A stretch of 64,000 bases of DNA from Nitrospirillum sp034653355 (GCF_034653355.1 NZ_JAYEER010000004.1:310001-374000); one strand, 5' to 3'. Shown: positions 9,201 through 22,198, counted from the stretch's first letter. Numbers and translations: made by a program. Notes: a model not told the origin generated them from the sequence alone.

Positions 9201-11237
9201 TCATTGCGCGGCATATCCGGCCTGATGCCCCTCCACGACCCGGTCGGCCAGGCGGCCCATCAGCTCCGCCAGGTGGTCGAAGCGGGCGGTGTAGCCGCCC
9301 AGGCCCAGGGTCAAGGACCGCAAATCGACGATGAAGTCGCCCATGTCCGCCTGAGGGATGTAGGCGGTCACCTGGTCCCACCCGGTCCAGCCCGGGCGCA
9401 CGTCGAAGCCCAGGATTTGCCCCCGCCGGCCGCTCAGCAGGCGCTGCGCCTTGGCCGTGAACTCGGTGGGCGTGACCACGGTGACCAGCAGCACGGGTTC
9501 CAGCAGCACCGGCTCCGCCTTGGCCAGGGCCTCCTGCACCGCCATGCGGCCGGCCGTGCGGAAGGCCTGCTCGCTGCTGTCCACGGCGTGGAACTGGCCG
9601 CCGGTCAGCGTGACGGACACGTCCACGACGGCGAAGCCCAGGGGGCCGCTGGCCAGGGCCTCGCGGGCGCCGTCCTCCACAGCCGGGATGAAGGAGCGGG
9701 GAATGGCGCCACCCACCACCTTGTCCTCGAAGCGGAAGCCTTCGCCGCGGCCCAGAGGTGTCACCGTCAGGTGCACGTCGGCGAACTGGCCATGGCCGCC
9801 GGACTGGCGTTTGAAGCGGGCATGCTCCGCCACCATGCGCCGGATGCTTTCGCGATAGGGAACGGCCGGCGGCCGGCCGGACACGGCCAGGCCGAAGCGG
9901 CCGCGCAGGCGATCCAGCGCGAGGCCCAGATGCACCGTGCCCTGGCCCGACAGCACCATCTCCCCATCCTGCATCGCCAGGCGCAGATCCGGATCCTCGT
10001 CCAGCAGTTTGGCCAGGGCGCCGGTCAGCTTGACCTCGTCGGCCCGCTGTTCCGCCCGCACGGCCAGGGCGTGCACCGGTTCCGCCGCCACCGGCCAGGA
10101 CAACGGCGCGCCCGCCTCCCCTTTGGCGGACAGCAGGGCGCCGGGCTGGGCGTGTTCCAGCTTGGCCAGCGCCACCACCGCCCCCGGTCCGGCGCCGGTG
10201 ATCTTGGTGGGGGTGGCCCCGCCCAGGGCGAAGATGCCGCCCACCCGGTCGGCTCCCAGGGCCTGGCCGTCCGTCACCTCTCCCTGCCAGACGCGGCAAT
10301 AGGCCAGGCGGCCGCTGTGCGGGGCGTGGTGGATGCGGAAGGGCTGGACCAGGACCCCGTTTCCCTCCAGCCCCAACCGCCGGGCGCTCATGCCCACCGG
10401 CGGCGCCTCATGCCGCAGGGCCTTCAACAGGCGGCGCACGCCGTGGTCGTTCTGGGCGGAACCCAGGAAGACGGGGACGATCAAGTCGTCGGCCAGGTCG
10501 CGGCTCAACTGGCGGTACACGTCCGCCGGCGGTGGCGACACGTCATCCAGCAACTGCTCCAGCAGCGCGTCGTCGAAATCGGCCAGGGCCTCCAGCAAAT
10601 CCTGGCGGGCGGCGCGCTCGCGCGATAGCACCGCGTCCGGCATGGGCACGGTCTCGGACTTGGCGCCGGCGCAATAGCGGTAGGCCCGCTCGCTCACCAG
10701 ATCCACATAGCCGGTGACGGCGCGGCCCTGGCGGATGGGGACCTGGCGCAGCACCAGGGGCCGTTGCGACACGCCCTCCAGTGCCGTCATCAGGTCGGCC
10801 ACGCGCACGTCGCCGCCGCCCAGCTGGTCAACCTTGTTCACGAACAGCAGGTGGGGGATGGCGTTCTCATCCAGGAAGCGCAGCAGGGGGGCCAGCATGG
10901 CGGCCTTGTCCGGCACCGGCTCGCACACCACCACGGCCACGTCGGCCACCATCAGGGCGCGATGGGTGTCGCCCGCCAGCTCGATGGAGCCGGGACAGTC
11001 CAGGATGTGCCATGGATCGTCCAGATACGCGCAGGTGTGGACGCTGACTTCCGTGCTCATGTGGCGCGCGCGGGCCTCGGCGCTGGCGTCGCCGGCGCTG
11101 GTGCCGTCTTGCACGCCGCCCTTGCGGGCGATCTGGCCCGTGGCCATCAGCAGGCTTTCCAACAAGGTGGTCTTGCCGCTGAGGTAGGGGCCCACCAGGG
11201 CCGCGCACCGCGGCGCCGTTCTTGTGCCGTTGCTCAT
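9201..11237 (-). CDS. EF-G-like translational GTPase
   Basis: A 678-residue EF-G paralogue with the full EF-G domain order: G domain (about 1-270), domain II, domain III, domain IV (about 460-590) and domain V. The P-loop is GPYLSGKT and the G4 motif NKVD. The G3 box, normally DTPGH, reads DCPGS, so the catalytic histidine that activates water is absent. It is therefore a divergent member rather than the housekeeping factor; its role is unknown. I choose the start at 11237 because GGAGG sits nine bases upstream; the frame is open 65 codons further. It stands alone, divergent from msrP. Confidence 0.87.
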   Translation of the reverse strand: MSNGTRTAPRCAALVGPYLSGKTTLLESLLMATGQIARKGGVQDGTSAGDASAEARARHMSTEVSVHTCAYLDDPWHILDCPGSIELAGDTHRALMVADVAVVVCEPVPDKAAMLAPLLRFLDENAIPHLLFVNKVDQLGGGDVRVADLMTALEGVSQRPLVLRQVPIRQGRAVTGYVDLVSERAYRYCAGAKSETVPMPDAVLSRERAARQDLLEALADFDDALLEQLLDDVSPPPADVYRQLSRDLADDLIVPVFLGSAQNDHGVRRLLKALRHEAPPVGMSARRLGLEGNGVLVQPFRIHHAPHSGRLAYCRVWQGEVTDGQALGADRVGGIFALGGATPTKITGAGPGAVVALAKLEHAQPGALLSAKGEAGAPLSWPVAAEPVHALAVRAEQRADEVKLTGALAKLLDEDPDLRLAMQDGEMVLSGQGTVHLGLALDRLRGRFGLAVSGRPPAVPYRESIRRMVAEHARFKRQSGGHGQFADVHLTVTPLGRGEGFRFEDKVVGGAIPRSFIPAVEDGAREALASGPLGFAVVDVSVTLTGGQFHAVDSSEQAFRTAGRMAVQEALAKAEPVLLEPVLLVTVVTPTEFTAKAQRLLSGRRGQILGFDVRPGWTGWDQVTAYIPQADMGDFIVDLRSLTLGLGGYTARFDHLAELMGRLADRVVEGHQAGYAAQ

Positions 11238-11508
11238 CCTTAGCCTCCGGATCTCGTCGTCCGGGGCCTGGTACTGGGCGGTCATGCCGAGCCGGGGGCG
11301 CCTTGGCACGCAGGGGCACTGATGATCAGACGCTGGCGATGGAAACGTCGCTGACAGGAACGTTGTAGGCGCCCGGGGAACGACGGCCGGAACCAGTCCG
11401 GGCACCCGCTTCCTCCCGAGGCATGATGACACACCCGCTCCGCCCGGCTGTCGAGTGAAAAGCGCGTCCTCGGCCCATTCGGCGGCGGGGCGGGCCGATG
11501 TCGCGGCT

Positions 11509-11527
11509 GGCTATGGAATCCATAGCC
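11509..11527. promoter_or_regulatory. Perfect palindrome upstream of msrP
   Basis: GGCTATGG-AAT-CCATAGCC, with eight-base arms, lies about 100 bases before the msrP start and 270 before the EF-G-like start. A TATAAG at 11565-11570 could be the msrP -10, but no well-spaced -35 is visible. The palindrome has the shape of a dimeric repressor or response-regulator site. The rest of the 388-base gap shows no gene. Confidence 0.4.
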
Positions 11528-11625
11528 GGCTGGGTCCTTGATATGGCCGTGGCCGTCCCCTCTTTATAAGGTGCGCCGGAATGGGCGGATACCGCTCAAC
11601 GCGAAGGAAACGAGGGAACGGCACC

Positions 11626-12579
11626 ATGCTGATCAGGACCAAGCGTGACTGGGAATTGCCGGAGTCGGCGGCGACGCCGGAATCGGCCTATGTCAACCGC
11701 CGCGCGCTGATGGCGGGGGCCGGCGCCATAGCCGGCGGCCTGGCCCTGGGCCGTGCGCCGGCCGCCCTGGCGGCGGATGCGCCGGCGGGCGCCCCGGGGC
11801 GCAATCCCGCCTACACGCTGGACCGGCCGGTGACGCCCGAGGACGCCGCCACCAGCTACAACAACTTCTATGAGTTCGGCACGTCCAAGGACGTGGTGAC
11901 GGCGGCGCAGAAGATGCCGCTGCGCCCCTGGACCCTGCGCATCGATGGCATGGTGGAAAAGCCCCTGACCCTGGGCATCGACGATCTGCTGAAGGCCATG
12001 CCGGTGGAGGAACGGCTTTACCGCCACCGCTGTGTCGAGGCCTGGGCCATGGCCGTGCCGTGGATGGGCTTCCCGCTGGCCAAGCTGGTGGCTTTCGCCA
12101 AGCCGCTGGCATCCGCCACGTATGTGGAATTGCAGACCTTCGGTCGTGACGTCTATCCGGCGCCCGGCCTGCGCCAGCCCTTCTATCCCTGGCCCTATGT
12201 CGAGGGCCTGACCATGGCGGAGGCGACGAGCGAACTGGCCTTCATTTCCACCGGCCTCTACGGCAAGCCCTTGCAGGGCCAGAACGGCGCGCCGCTCCGC
12301 CTGACCTTGCCATGGAAGTATGGCTTCAAGTCGGTGAAGTCGGTGGTGCGGATCAGCTTCACGGATAGAAGGCCCAAGACCTTCTGGGCGCTGCTGAACG
12401 CCGACGAATACGGCTTCTGGGCCAACGTCAATCCGGCCGTGCCCCACCCCCGCTGGTCCCAGGCGCGCGAACGGCTGCTGGGCAGCAACGAGTCGGTGCC
12501 TACGCAGATATACAATGGCTATGGTGCCCAGGTGGCCGGACTATACAAGGGATTGGAAAAGGAAGCGCTGTTCATGTAG
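11626..12579 (+). CDS. msrP: MsrP, periplasmic methionine-sulfoxide reductase, molybdopterin subunit
   Basis: A molybdenum-cofactor enzyme that reduces methionine sulfoxide in periplasmic proteins oxidised by hypochlorous acid or similar oxidants. The N-terminus carries a twin-arginine signal (VNRRALMAGAGAIAGGLALG), so it is exported folded. The molybdenum-ligating cysteine is in YRHRCVEAWAM; WMGFPLAKL and TLPWKYGFKSVKS are family motifs. I choose ATG 11626 because AGGAAACGAGG precedes it and it gives the usual family length (317 residues). Its usual partner, the haem membrane protein MsrQ, is not adjacent. A perfect palindrome lies upstream. Confidence 0.93.
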   Translation: MLIRTKRDWELPESAATPESAYVNRRALMAGAGAIAGGLALGRAPAALAADAPAGAPGRNPAYTLDRPVTPEDAATSYNNFYEFGTSKDVVTAAQKMPLRPWTLRIDGMVEKPLTLGIDDLLKAMPVEERLYRHRCVEAWAMAVPWMGFPLAKLVAFAKPLASATYVELQTFGRDVYPAPGLRQPFYPWPYVEGLTMAEATSELAFISTGLYGKPLQGQNGAPLRLTLPWKYGFKSVKSVVRISFTDRRPKTFWALLNADEYGFWANVNPAVPHPRWSQARERLLGSNESVPTQIYNGYGAQVAGLYKGLEKEALFM

Positions 12580-12688
12580 TCGCGTAAACCATCCGTTAAC
12601 TATAGTGGATGATCCAAATAATCGCTTGCCGCCGCCACCGGATAATTTACAGTATTGGTGATCGAGAACATCGCCAGGGGGCGTTGGG

Positions 12689-13285
12689 GTGGGCGAGGGT
12701 GTTATCGCCATATTGGAGTTCGGGCTTTTCGTTTTTCTGGCCACCGCCGGGATAAGCGTGCTCGTATCCCTGTTCGCCCATGTCTATGGCATGGTGCTGG
12801 AGCATACGGCTGACGTCAGCGGCCTGCGCCAGCGCCTGGCCCGCTATGCCCGCATCGCCAACGGCCTGTCTGAACGGGTGGAGGCGCGCAAGAGCACGGC
12901 GGCCGGCGCCGCCACCGTCCTGTTCTCCGCCCAACGGCAGGAAGCCCAGCTCAAGAAGAAGGTGCGGGAGCTGGAGGCGTCGCCCCACCGTTTCGTGCGC
13001 ATCCTGGGGCATGAGCTGCTGCCCAACCGTCCCTTCGAATTTCTCGTCATGAACAGCTCCGTCTCCCACCAGGTGAAGCGGGGGGAGCGGCACGCCTTCT
13101 TCGACAGCAGTTGGGCGCGGCCGGTGCCCGTCCATGTCTGGGCCAGCAACATGGAAGAGGCACGGGCGGAGTTTGAGCGGGCCTTCCCCCGCACCCTGGG
13201 CTTCAAGATCACCCACGCCCAGTCCCTGCCCACCGACGTCACCCTGACCGACCCGGCCACCATGGCGCTGGAGGCGACGCCATGA
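12689..13285 (+). CDS. Unknown membrane-anchored coiled-coil protein A
   Basis: I do not recognise this 198-residue protein. It has an N-terminal membrane helix (about 6-30), a charged coiled-coil stretch (about 40-97) and a C-terminal globular domain containing HRFVRILGHELLPNRPFEF and ARAEFERAFPRTLGFKI. A GTG start is preceded by a G-rich site. Its stop overlaps the next gene by ATGA, and the next protein has the same three-part plan with a related C-terminal motif, so the two probably form a complex or arose by duplication. Likely a single-pass inner-membrane protein with a cytoplasmic domain. Confidence 0.75.
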   Translation: MGEGVIAILEFGLFVFLATAGISVLVSLFAHVYGMVLEHTADVSGLRQRLARYARIANGLSERVEARKSTAAGAATVLFSAQRQEAQLKKKVRELEASPHRFVRILGHELLPNRPFEFLVMNSSVSHQVKRGERHAFFDSSWARPVPVHVWASNMEEARAEFERAFPRTLGFKITHAQSLPTDVTLTDPATMALEATP

Positions 13286-13836
13286 ATTGGTTCGGCATCG
13301 TCCTGGGCGTGATGATCGTCCTGATCGGAGTGAAGCCGGCCTTCCAGAAGGCGCAGCGCCAGATCAAACGAACCCGCCGCAACATCAAGGATCTGCAGCG
13401 CCGGCGCTTCGTGTTGAGCCAGCAGGTGCGCACGCTGGCCCGCGAAAGCCTGTCCCAGCGCCTGACCAGCGCCGCCGACGATGTCGAATTGGCCGAGCTG
13501 ACCAGCCACGTGAAGGGGCTGGCCGACCAGGTGAACAGCCTGGAATCGGTGGATCGCCGCATCCTGGTGACGGATGAGCGCCGCGGCCTGCAGGAAACCG
13601 GCTGGATCGTCCTCATCCGCCGCGCCGAAGGCCTGCCCATGGAGCCCACGCGCGTGGTGAAGCTGTGGGAGGAGGGGCGCTACTACTTCTTCTTCGCCGG
13701 CGATCTCACCCGGGCGCGCCGCAAGGCGCAGCTGCGCTTCCCGGCCACCCAAGGGTATGAGATCCTGGATGTGGTCCCGCACGAGGGCGACCTGTCGGAG
13801 AACCCGACCTTCGGCGCCAAGAGGCAGAGCGCGTGA
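13282..13836 (+). CDS. Unknown membrane-anchored coiled-coil protein B
   Basis: A 184-residue protein of unknown function, translationally coupled to the gene before it. It has a short N-terminal membrane helix (about 3-17), a basic coiled-coil region (about 20-95, QRQIKRTRRNIKDLQRRR) and a C-terminal domain (TGWIVLIRRAEGLP, YYFFFAGDLTRARRKAQLRF, TQGYEILDVVP). The segment ARRKAQLRFPATQGYEI lines up with AEFERAFPRTLGFKI of protein A, which supports common origin. No catalytic motif is visible. Confidence 0.75.
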   Translation: MNWFGIVLGVMIVLIGVKPAFQKAQRQIKRTRRNIKDLQRRRFVLSQQVRTLARESLSQRLTSAADDVELAELTSHVKGLADQVNSLESVDRRILVTDERRGLQETGWIVLIRRAEGLPMEPTRVVKLWEEGRYYFFFAGDLTRARRKAQLRFPATQGYEILDVVPHEGDLSENPTFGAKRQSA

Positions 13837-13973
13837 AGGCGGCCGTCATGATCCGCCGATGCGTCTCCTCCTCCTGCCCCCGGCGCTCGCCGCCCTAATT
13901 CAAGCCGGCGACATGCCGAATTCGCTCAAGGCTGCCCTCAGCGGCGGATGAGCGAAAAGGGTGAAGAAAGCGC

Positions 13974-14002
13974 TTTACAGCCCCCGGACCTTCCCCTATA
14001 AC
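13974..14002 (+). promoter_or_regulatory. rRNA operon promoter P1
   Basis: TTTACA (13974-13979) and TATAAC (13997-14002) are separated by exactly 17 bases, followed by CCGCC. This is a strong vegetative promoter and the likely main start of the rRNA operon, giving a leader of about 620 bases. Confidence 0.7.
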
Positions 14003-14625
14003 CCGCCGCCCTGACCCCAGGATGGTTGCCTGGCAATCGAACAGTGGGTCGGACGTCGCAAGTAAATGCGACATGGTTCTCTGAAAAGTGAAAACATCTA
14101 ACATTGCATCGGCCAATAACACGGGCTTTGTTGCGAATGAATTGGGCTATAGGTGATCAGATTGGATCATCAGTAGTTCAGGGCATCGTCACAGAGAGCC
14201 ATGAATTGGTTCGCCTCGTATCCGTGGCGCCGACGTTGATTTGAAAAAATGAACGAAGACGAAAAAAGATACTTGACGACAGCGCGATGAGCGAATAGAT
14301 GTTTGGCCATCGACGCGGTGAACGCCGCACGATGAAGCGACGATGAAGTGCTGGCGATGCCAGCCGGGTCGTCCGGCGCCGCAAGCGGCGCCAGGCTCTT
14401 GAACAAGTGAACGGAATTCGAGAAGGGATACGCGGGCGGCGGTGCCGACATTGCGATCTGGATCGCAACAAAGGCAATCAGCCTCGTCCACGTATCTTAA
14501 GAACATGCTCTGAATATGTCCCTTCAGCGATGAGGGGAACAGGAACGGACTTGGGTTTGAGGTGCCGACTAAGGTTGGTTTCCGTCGAGGTTCTGGTGGG
14601 CGCAAGCCCGACACCGGAACCGCGT
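14003..14625 (+). other. rRNA operon leader
   Basis: About 620 bases without a credible gene, less GC-rich than the flanks. It holds a second promoter (14273-14301), a GC-rich hairpin GGCGCCGC-AA-GCGGCGCC, an inverted repeat TTGCGATC-TG-GATCGCAA near 14451-14468, and a long hairpin directly before the 16S gene (about 14589-14620, GCAA loop). The last is probably part of the 16S processing structure. Open frames here are short and without coding character. Confidence 0.6.
14273..14301 (+). promoter_or_regulatory. Candidate rRNA operon promoter P2
   Basis: TTGACG (14273-14278) and TAGATG (14296-14301) are 17 bases apart, directly after an A-rich stretch that could act as an UP element. Tandem rrn promoters are common; the -10 is weaker than P1. 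Confidence 0.5.
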
Positions 14626-16147
<1,522 letters not shown>

Positions 16148-16261
16148 ATGATCCGGGCATCGGATGGCGCGCGCCGCCGTCTGCGTATCTCCTCTCGAAA
16201 TATTCTGATCGCATGGTCAAACGCCGGCTGCACGCCGGCGTTCGTCGCGTGTGGCCGGTTG

Positions 16262-16378
16262 ATCTGGTGGTCATGGCGGGGGTCAATACACCCGATCCCA
16301 TCCCGAACTCGGCCGTGAAAACCCCCAGCGCCAATGGTACTGCGTCTTAAGACGTGGGAGAGTAGGTCGCCGCCAGGT
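16262..16378 (+). rRNA. rrf: 5S ribosomal RNA, located between 16S and 23S
   Basis: A complete 5S rRNA of about 117 bases. Diagnostic blocks are CACCCGATCCCATCCCGAAC, CTCGGCCGTGAAA, GCGCCAATGGTACTGCGTC and GTGGGAGAGTAGGTCGCCGC. The terminal helix (ATCTGGTGG with CCGCCAGGT) closes properly, and flanking bases extend it outward (GTGGCCGGT before, ACCGACCAC after), as expected for RNase processing. Its place 121 bases after the 16S and 220 bases before the 23S is the reverse of the usual 16S-23S-5S order. Confidence 0.95.
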
Positions 16379-16600
16379 CTACCGACCACACGCGTCTTTC
16401 AGCGAACAGAATAGCTCCGGCAGGAGATCAGCCAGCTTCAACGGTAGCTGGCCGGTTCTTGGACATTGTGAATGAGGTCTTGAGTTTAAACCGAGGGGTC
16501 GGTTGTCTGAAGTATTCAGGCGGTCGATCTATCGTAAACGCACCAGGCCAACTGACGACACCGCACGGGCTTGCCCTTGCGCGTGGCGCCGGGAGGTCGA
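16379..16600 (+). other. 5S-23S spacer with boxA-like antitermination region
   Basis: About 220 bases with no tRNA. TTCTTGGACATTGTGAATGA (near 16456-16475) resembles the boxA-containing stretch that precedes 23S in alphaproteobacterial spacers. Directly before the 23S, GGCGCC and GGAGGTCGATCAAG can pair with CTTGATCACTCC and GGCGCC after its 3' end, forming the long processing stem. Confidence 0.6.
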
Positions 16601-19352
<2,752 letters not shown>

Positions 19353-19441
19353 CTCCTTAACGGCGCCGCGCGCAACGGTAATTCCGTGCGCTGACGCCCG
19401 GTGCGATACACGGGTTTCTCAAGGCCTCATCACAAATGCAA

Positions 19442-19472
19442 ATAAGGCCGCTTCCATTCGGGGGCGGCCTTA
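19442..19472 (+). terminator. rRNA operon terminator
   Basis: A 10-bp stem, ATAAGGCCGC paired with GCGGCCTTAT, about 90 bases after the 23S end. The interval between holds another small inverted repeat but no RNA gene, so the transcript appears to end here without a downstream 5S. Confidence 0.65.
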
Positions 19473-19579
19473 TCGCTATGGTATGATCAACCTTGGTCAT
19501 GTTCCGGCAGCCTTCGAGCCGGGCTACGATGGTCCCGTCGCGGGACCGGTGTTCGTCCTGCCGTTGCAAGGACGGTTAC

Positions 19580-20017
19580 ATGACCATGGTGCCTGGTAGA
19601 GGTCCCGATATTGGCCTCCGGAGCGCGAAATTCTTCCCCCTGCTGCGTTATGAGGACCCGGTTGCCGCCATCGATTGGTTGTGCGCCGCCTTCGGTCTGA
19701 CCCGCCATCATGTGGTGACGGATGAACGCGGCCGGGTGGTCCACGCCCAGTTGACGCTGGGCGGCGCCCTGCTGATGCTGGGGCCCGACAACCCCGTCGA
19801 TCGCTACGGTATGCACAGTCCCCGGGTGCTGAACGGCCTGAACCAGGGGGTATGGGTGGCGCTGGACGATGTCGATGCCCACCACGCCCGGGCTCGCGCC
19901 GCCGGTGCCGACATCCTGACCGACCCGCACGATACCGACCATGGCACCCGGGAGTATGTGGCGCGCGACCTGGAAGGCCATGTCTGGATCTTCGGCGATT
20001 ACTGGGGCGAGCCCTGA
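19580..20017 (+). CDS. VOC (glyoxalase/bleomycin-resistance) superfamily protein
   Basis: A protein of about 145 residues with two beta-alpha-beta-beta-beta modules typical of VOC proteins: FFPLLRYEDPVAAIDWLCAA at the start, the inner strand HAQLTLGGALLML, and GHVWIFGDY at the end. The helix-strand order resembles PhnB-like members. Substrate unknown. I choose ATG 19580 rather than 19493 because the family begins just before the LLRYEDP strand and the longer N-terminus is cysteine/arginine-rich without family character. Confidence 0.82.
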   Translation: MTMVPGRGPDIGLRSAKFFPLLRYEDPVAAIDWLCAAFGLTRHHVVTDERGRVVHAQLTLGGALLMLGPDNPVDRYGMHSPRVLNGLNQGVWVALDDVDAHHARARAAGADILTDPHDTDHGTREYVARDLEGHVWIFGDYWGEP

Positions 20018-20097
20018 GCCATATCCCCCTTTTTGCCGCCCGCTTTCACCCCCGACGCCGTGTAAGACTGAGGGACACCGGGAAGAGGGCATCTAAA

Positions 20098-21771
20098 ATC
20101 ATCGCGACCGCTCACGCGCCGGCCAACGCCAGCCAGGCCGATTACAACCAGGTGGTCGCCAGCTTCCATGCGGGCGACCTGGCGGGGGTGGAGACCGCTT
20201 GCCGGCGCGTGCTGGCCCGGAACCCGCGCCAGCCGGCCTTCCTGCATGTGCTGGGCCTGGTGGCCCAGGCGCGCGGCCAGTCCGCCATCGCCGCCGAACT
20301 GATCGGCGAGGCCGTGGCGCTGAAGCCCGACGACAGCGCCATGCACGGCAATCTGGGCATCGCCCTGGCCAAGCTGGGCCGTCTGGACGCGGCGGAGGAT
20401 GCCTACCGCCGCGCCATCGCGTTGCGCCCCGACAATGCCGACGCCCACAGCAACCTGGGCAATGTCCTGCGCCACCATGGCCGCTGGGCCGAGGCTGAAT
20501 CCGAGTACCGCCAAGCCCTGGCCCTGCGTCCCACCTTCGCCGAGGCGCACAGCAACTTGGGCAACGCGCTGCGCCAGCGGGAAGATCTGGATGGGGCGGA
20601 GGCGGCTTACCGCCAGGCCTTGGCCTTGCGGCCCGCCTATCCCGAGGGCCGCTACAACCTGGGCAACGTGCTGCTGGAGCGCGGGCGGATCGCCGAGGCC
20701 ATCGAGAGTTATCGCGCCGCCCTGGCCTTCAATCCCCGGCTGGTGGAGGCGCATAACAACCTGGGCAGCGCGCTCAAGGCCCTGGGCGATATGGACGGCG
20801 CCATCGCCTGCTATCAGGCGGCGTTGGCGATCGACCCCCGCTATGCCGAGGCCCGTTACAACCTGGGCTTGGCTTGGTTGGGCCTGGGCGATTATCCCCG
20901 GGGTTGGGCCGCCTATGAATGGCGCTGGGCCAGTCCGGACTTCCGTCCCCACCGCCGCCCATTCGCCCAGAAGACCTGGCGGGGCGAGGAGATGGCCGAA
21001 GGGACCCTGCTGCTGCATGCCGAGCAAGGCTATGGCGACACCTTGCAATTCTGCCGCTACATCCCCCTGGTGGCCGCCCGCTGCCGCCGGGTGGTGGTGG
21101 AGGTGCCGCAGCCCCTGCTGCGCCTGTTGCGCGCCTCACCCGCCCTGACGGCCGTGGGGGATGTACGCATCATGCCCCGGGGTACGCCCTTGCCGGATTT
21201 CGACCTGCATTGCCCGTTGCTGAGCCTGCCGCTGGCGCTGGATACGCGGCTGGAGACGGTGCCGGCGGCCGCACCCTATTTGGCGGCGCCGACAGTGCCC
21301 ACGGTGTCGCGGGATCGTGCCCGTGTCGGGCTGGTCTGGGCCGGCAACCCCACTTACAAGGTGGACCGCCGCCGCTCCCTGACGCGGGCCCAGGTCGAGT
21401 CCCTGGTGGCCGCCTGTCCGGAGGTGGAATTCCACAGCCTGCAGAAGGATCCGGACATGGCCGGCGGGGTGCCCGTTGGCGTCATCGACCGCATGCGGGA
21501 CGTCGCCGACTTCGCTGACACCGCGGCACTGGTCGAGGCGATGGACCTGGTGATCAGCGTCGACACTTCCGTCGTCCATCTGGCGGGCGCGCTCGGCCGG
21601 CCGGTGTGGCTGCTGAACCGCTTCGACTCCGACTGGCGCTGGCTGCGCGACCGCGATGACAGCCCCTGGTATCCCACCCTGCGCCAGTTTCGACAGGAGA
21701 CGCCCGGTGACTGGTACGGCGTGCTGGCGAGGGTGGCGGCGGCCCTGGACGGATTGAACCCGCCCGCATGA
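20098..21771 (+). CDS. TPR-repeat protein with glycosyltransferase-like C-terminus
   Basis: About seven tetratricopeptide repeats (units such as AHSNLGNVLRHHGRWAEAES and ARYNLGLAWLGLGDYPRG) fill residues about 20-290. A C-terminal domain follows with EQGYGDTLQFCRY, VGLVWAGNPTYKVDRRRSL and DLVISVDTSVVHLAGALGRP, the pattern of GT9/GT41-like transferases. A role in protein or envelope glycosylation is plausible, acceptor unknown. There is no good ATG: GGAAGAGGG (20081-20089) is well placed for an ATC at 20098, while the first conventional start, GTG 20152, would cut into the first repeat. The true start is uncertain. Confidence 0.83.
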   Translation: MIATAHAPANASQADYNQVVASFHAGDLAGVETACRRVLARNPRQPAFLHVLGLVAQARGQSAIAAELIGEAVALKPDDSAMHGNLGIALAKLGRLDAAEDAYRRAIALRPDNADAHSNLGNVLRHHGRWAEAESEYRQALALRPTFAEAHSNLGNALRQREDLDGAEAAYRQALALRPAYPEGRYNLGNVLLERGRIAEAIESYRAALAFNPRLVEAHNNLGSALKALGDMDGAIACYQAALAIDPRYAEARYNLGLAWLGLGDYPRGWAAYEWRWASPDFRPHRRPFAQKTWRGEEMAEGTLLLHAEQGYGDTLQFCRYIPLVAARCRRVVVEVPQPLLRLLRASPALTAVGDVRIMPRGTPLPDFDLHCPLLSLPLALDTRLETVPAAAPYLAAPTVPTVSRDRARVGLVWAGNPTYKVDRRRSLTRAQVESLVAACPEVEFHSLQKDPDMAGGVPVGVIDRMRDVADFADTAALVEAMDLVISVDTSVVHLAGALGRPVWLLNRFDSDWRWLRDRDDSPWYPTLRQFRQETPGDWYGVLARVAAALDGLNPPA

Positions 21772-21774
21772 AAA

Positions 21775-21806
21775 AAGCCGCCCAGGCCTCAACGGCCCGG
21801 CGGCTT
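21775..21806. terminator. Bidirectional hairpin terminator
   Basis: AAGCCGCC pairs with GGCGGCTT around an inner GGCC/GGCC pair; six A residues precede it on the plus strand and serve as the U-run for the minus-strand gene at 21845. Confidence 0.6.
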
Positions 21807-21844
21807 CGTTCAATTCAGCAAAGCGTGGCCAGCAGAGCCTGGGA

Positions 21845-22039
21845 TCAGGCGGCGCGGTTCAGCTTGCGCACCTTGGCCCACAGGTCGGACGGCTGGCGGT
21901 CCAGCTCGAACATGGAGACCTTGGACGGCTCGCGGCCCTGAACGGCGCATTCCAGCAGGAACATGTTGGTCTTCTGCGGGTCCAGCCCGTGCGCTTCGCA
22001 AGCGGCGACGAAGGCGGGATCCAGTTCCAGGGTGGACAT
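21845..22039 (-). CDS. Small hypothetical protein, 64 residues
   Basis: I do not recognise a family. The protein is soluble and acidic at the N-terminus (LELDPAFVAACEAHGLDP), has a central hydrophobic piece (TNMFLLECAVQG) and a basic end (LWAKVRKLNRAA). Codon usage is strongly GC-rich at third positions. The ATG has a weak AGAGAG ribosome site and the gene ends in its own hairpin terminator, which supports it being real. Confidence 0.6.
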   Translation of the reverse strand: MSTLELDPAFVAACEAHGLDPQKTNMFLLECAVQGREPSKVSMFELDRQPSDLWAKVRKLNRAA

Positions 22040-22198
22040 CGGAATTGCTCTCTAGGAGGTTGGCGGTTGGGTACCCGCTTGGGGTACGCTCATAATATCG
22101 CGATGCAACATGGCTTAACTAGGGCGATTTCGCATCTGCGGCATGACAAATCGGTGGCCGGCGCGCGGGAACAAGCCGCCGGGCGGGAGAAGGTTCCG

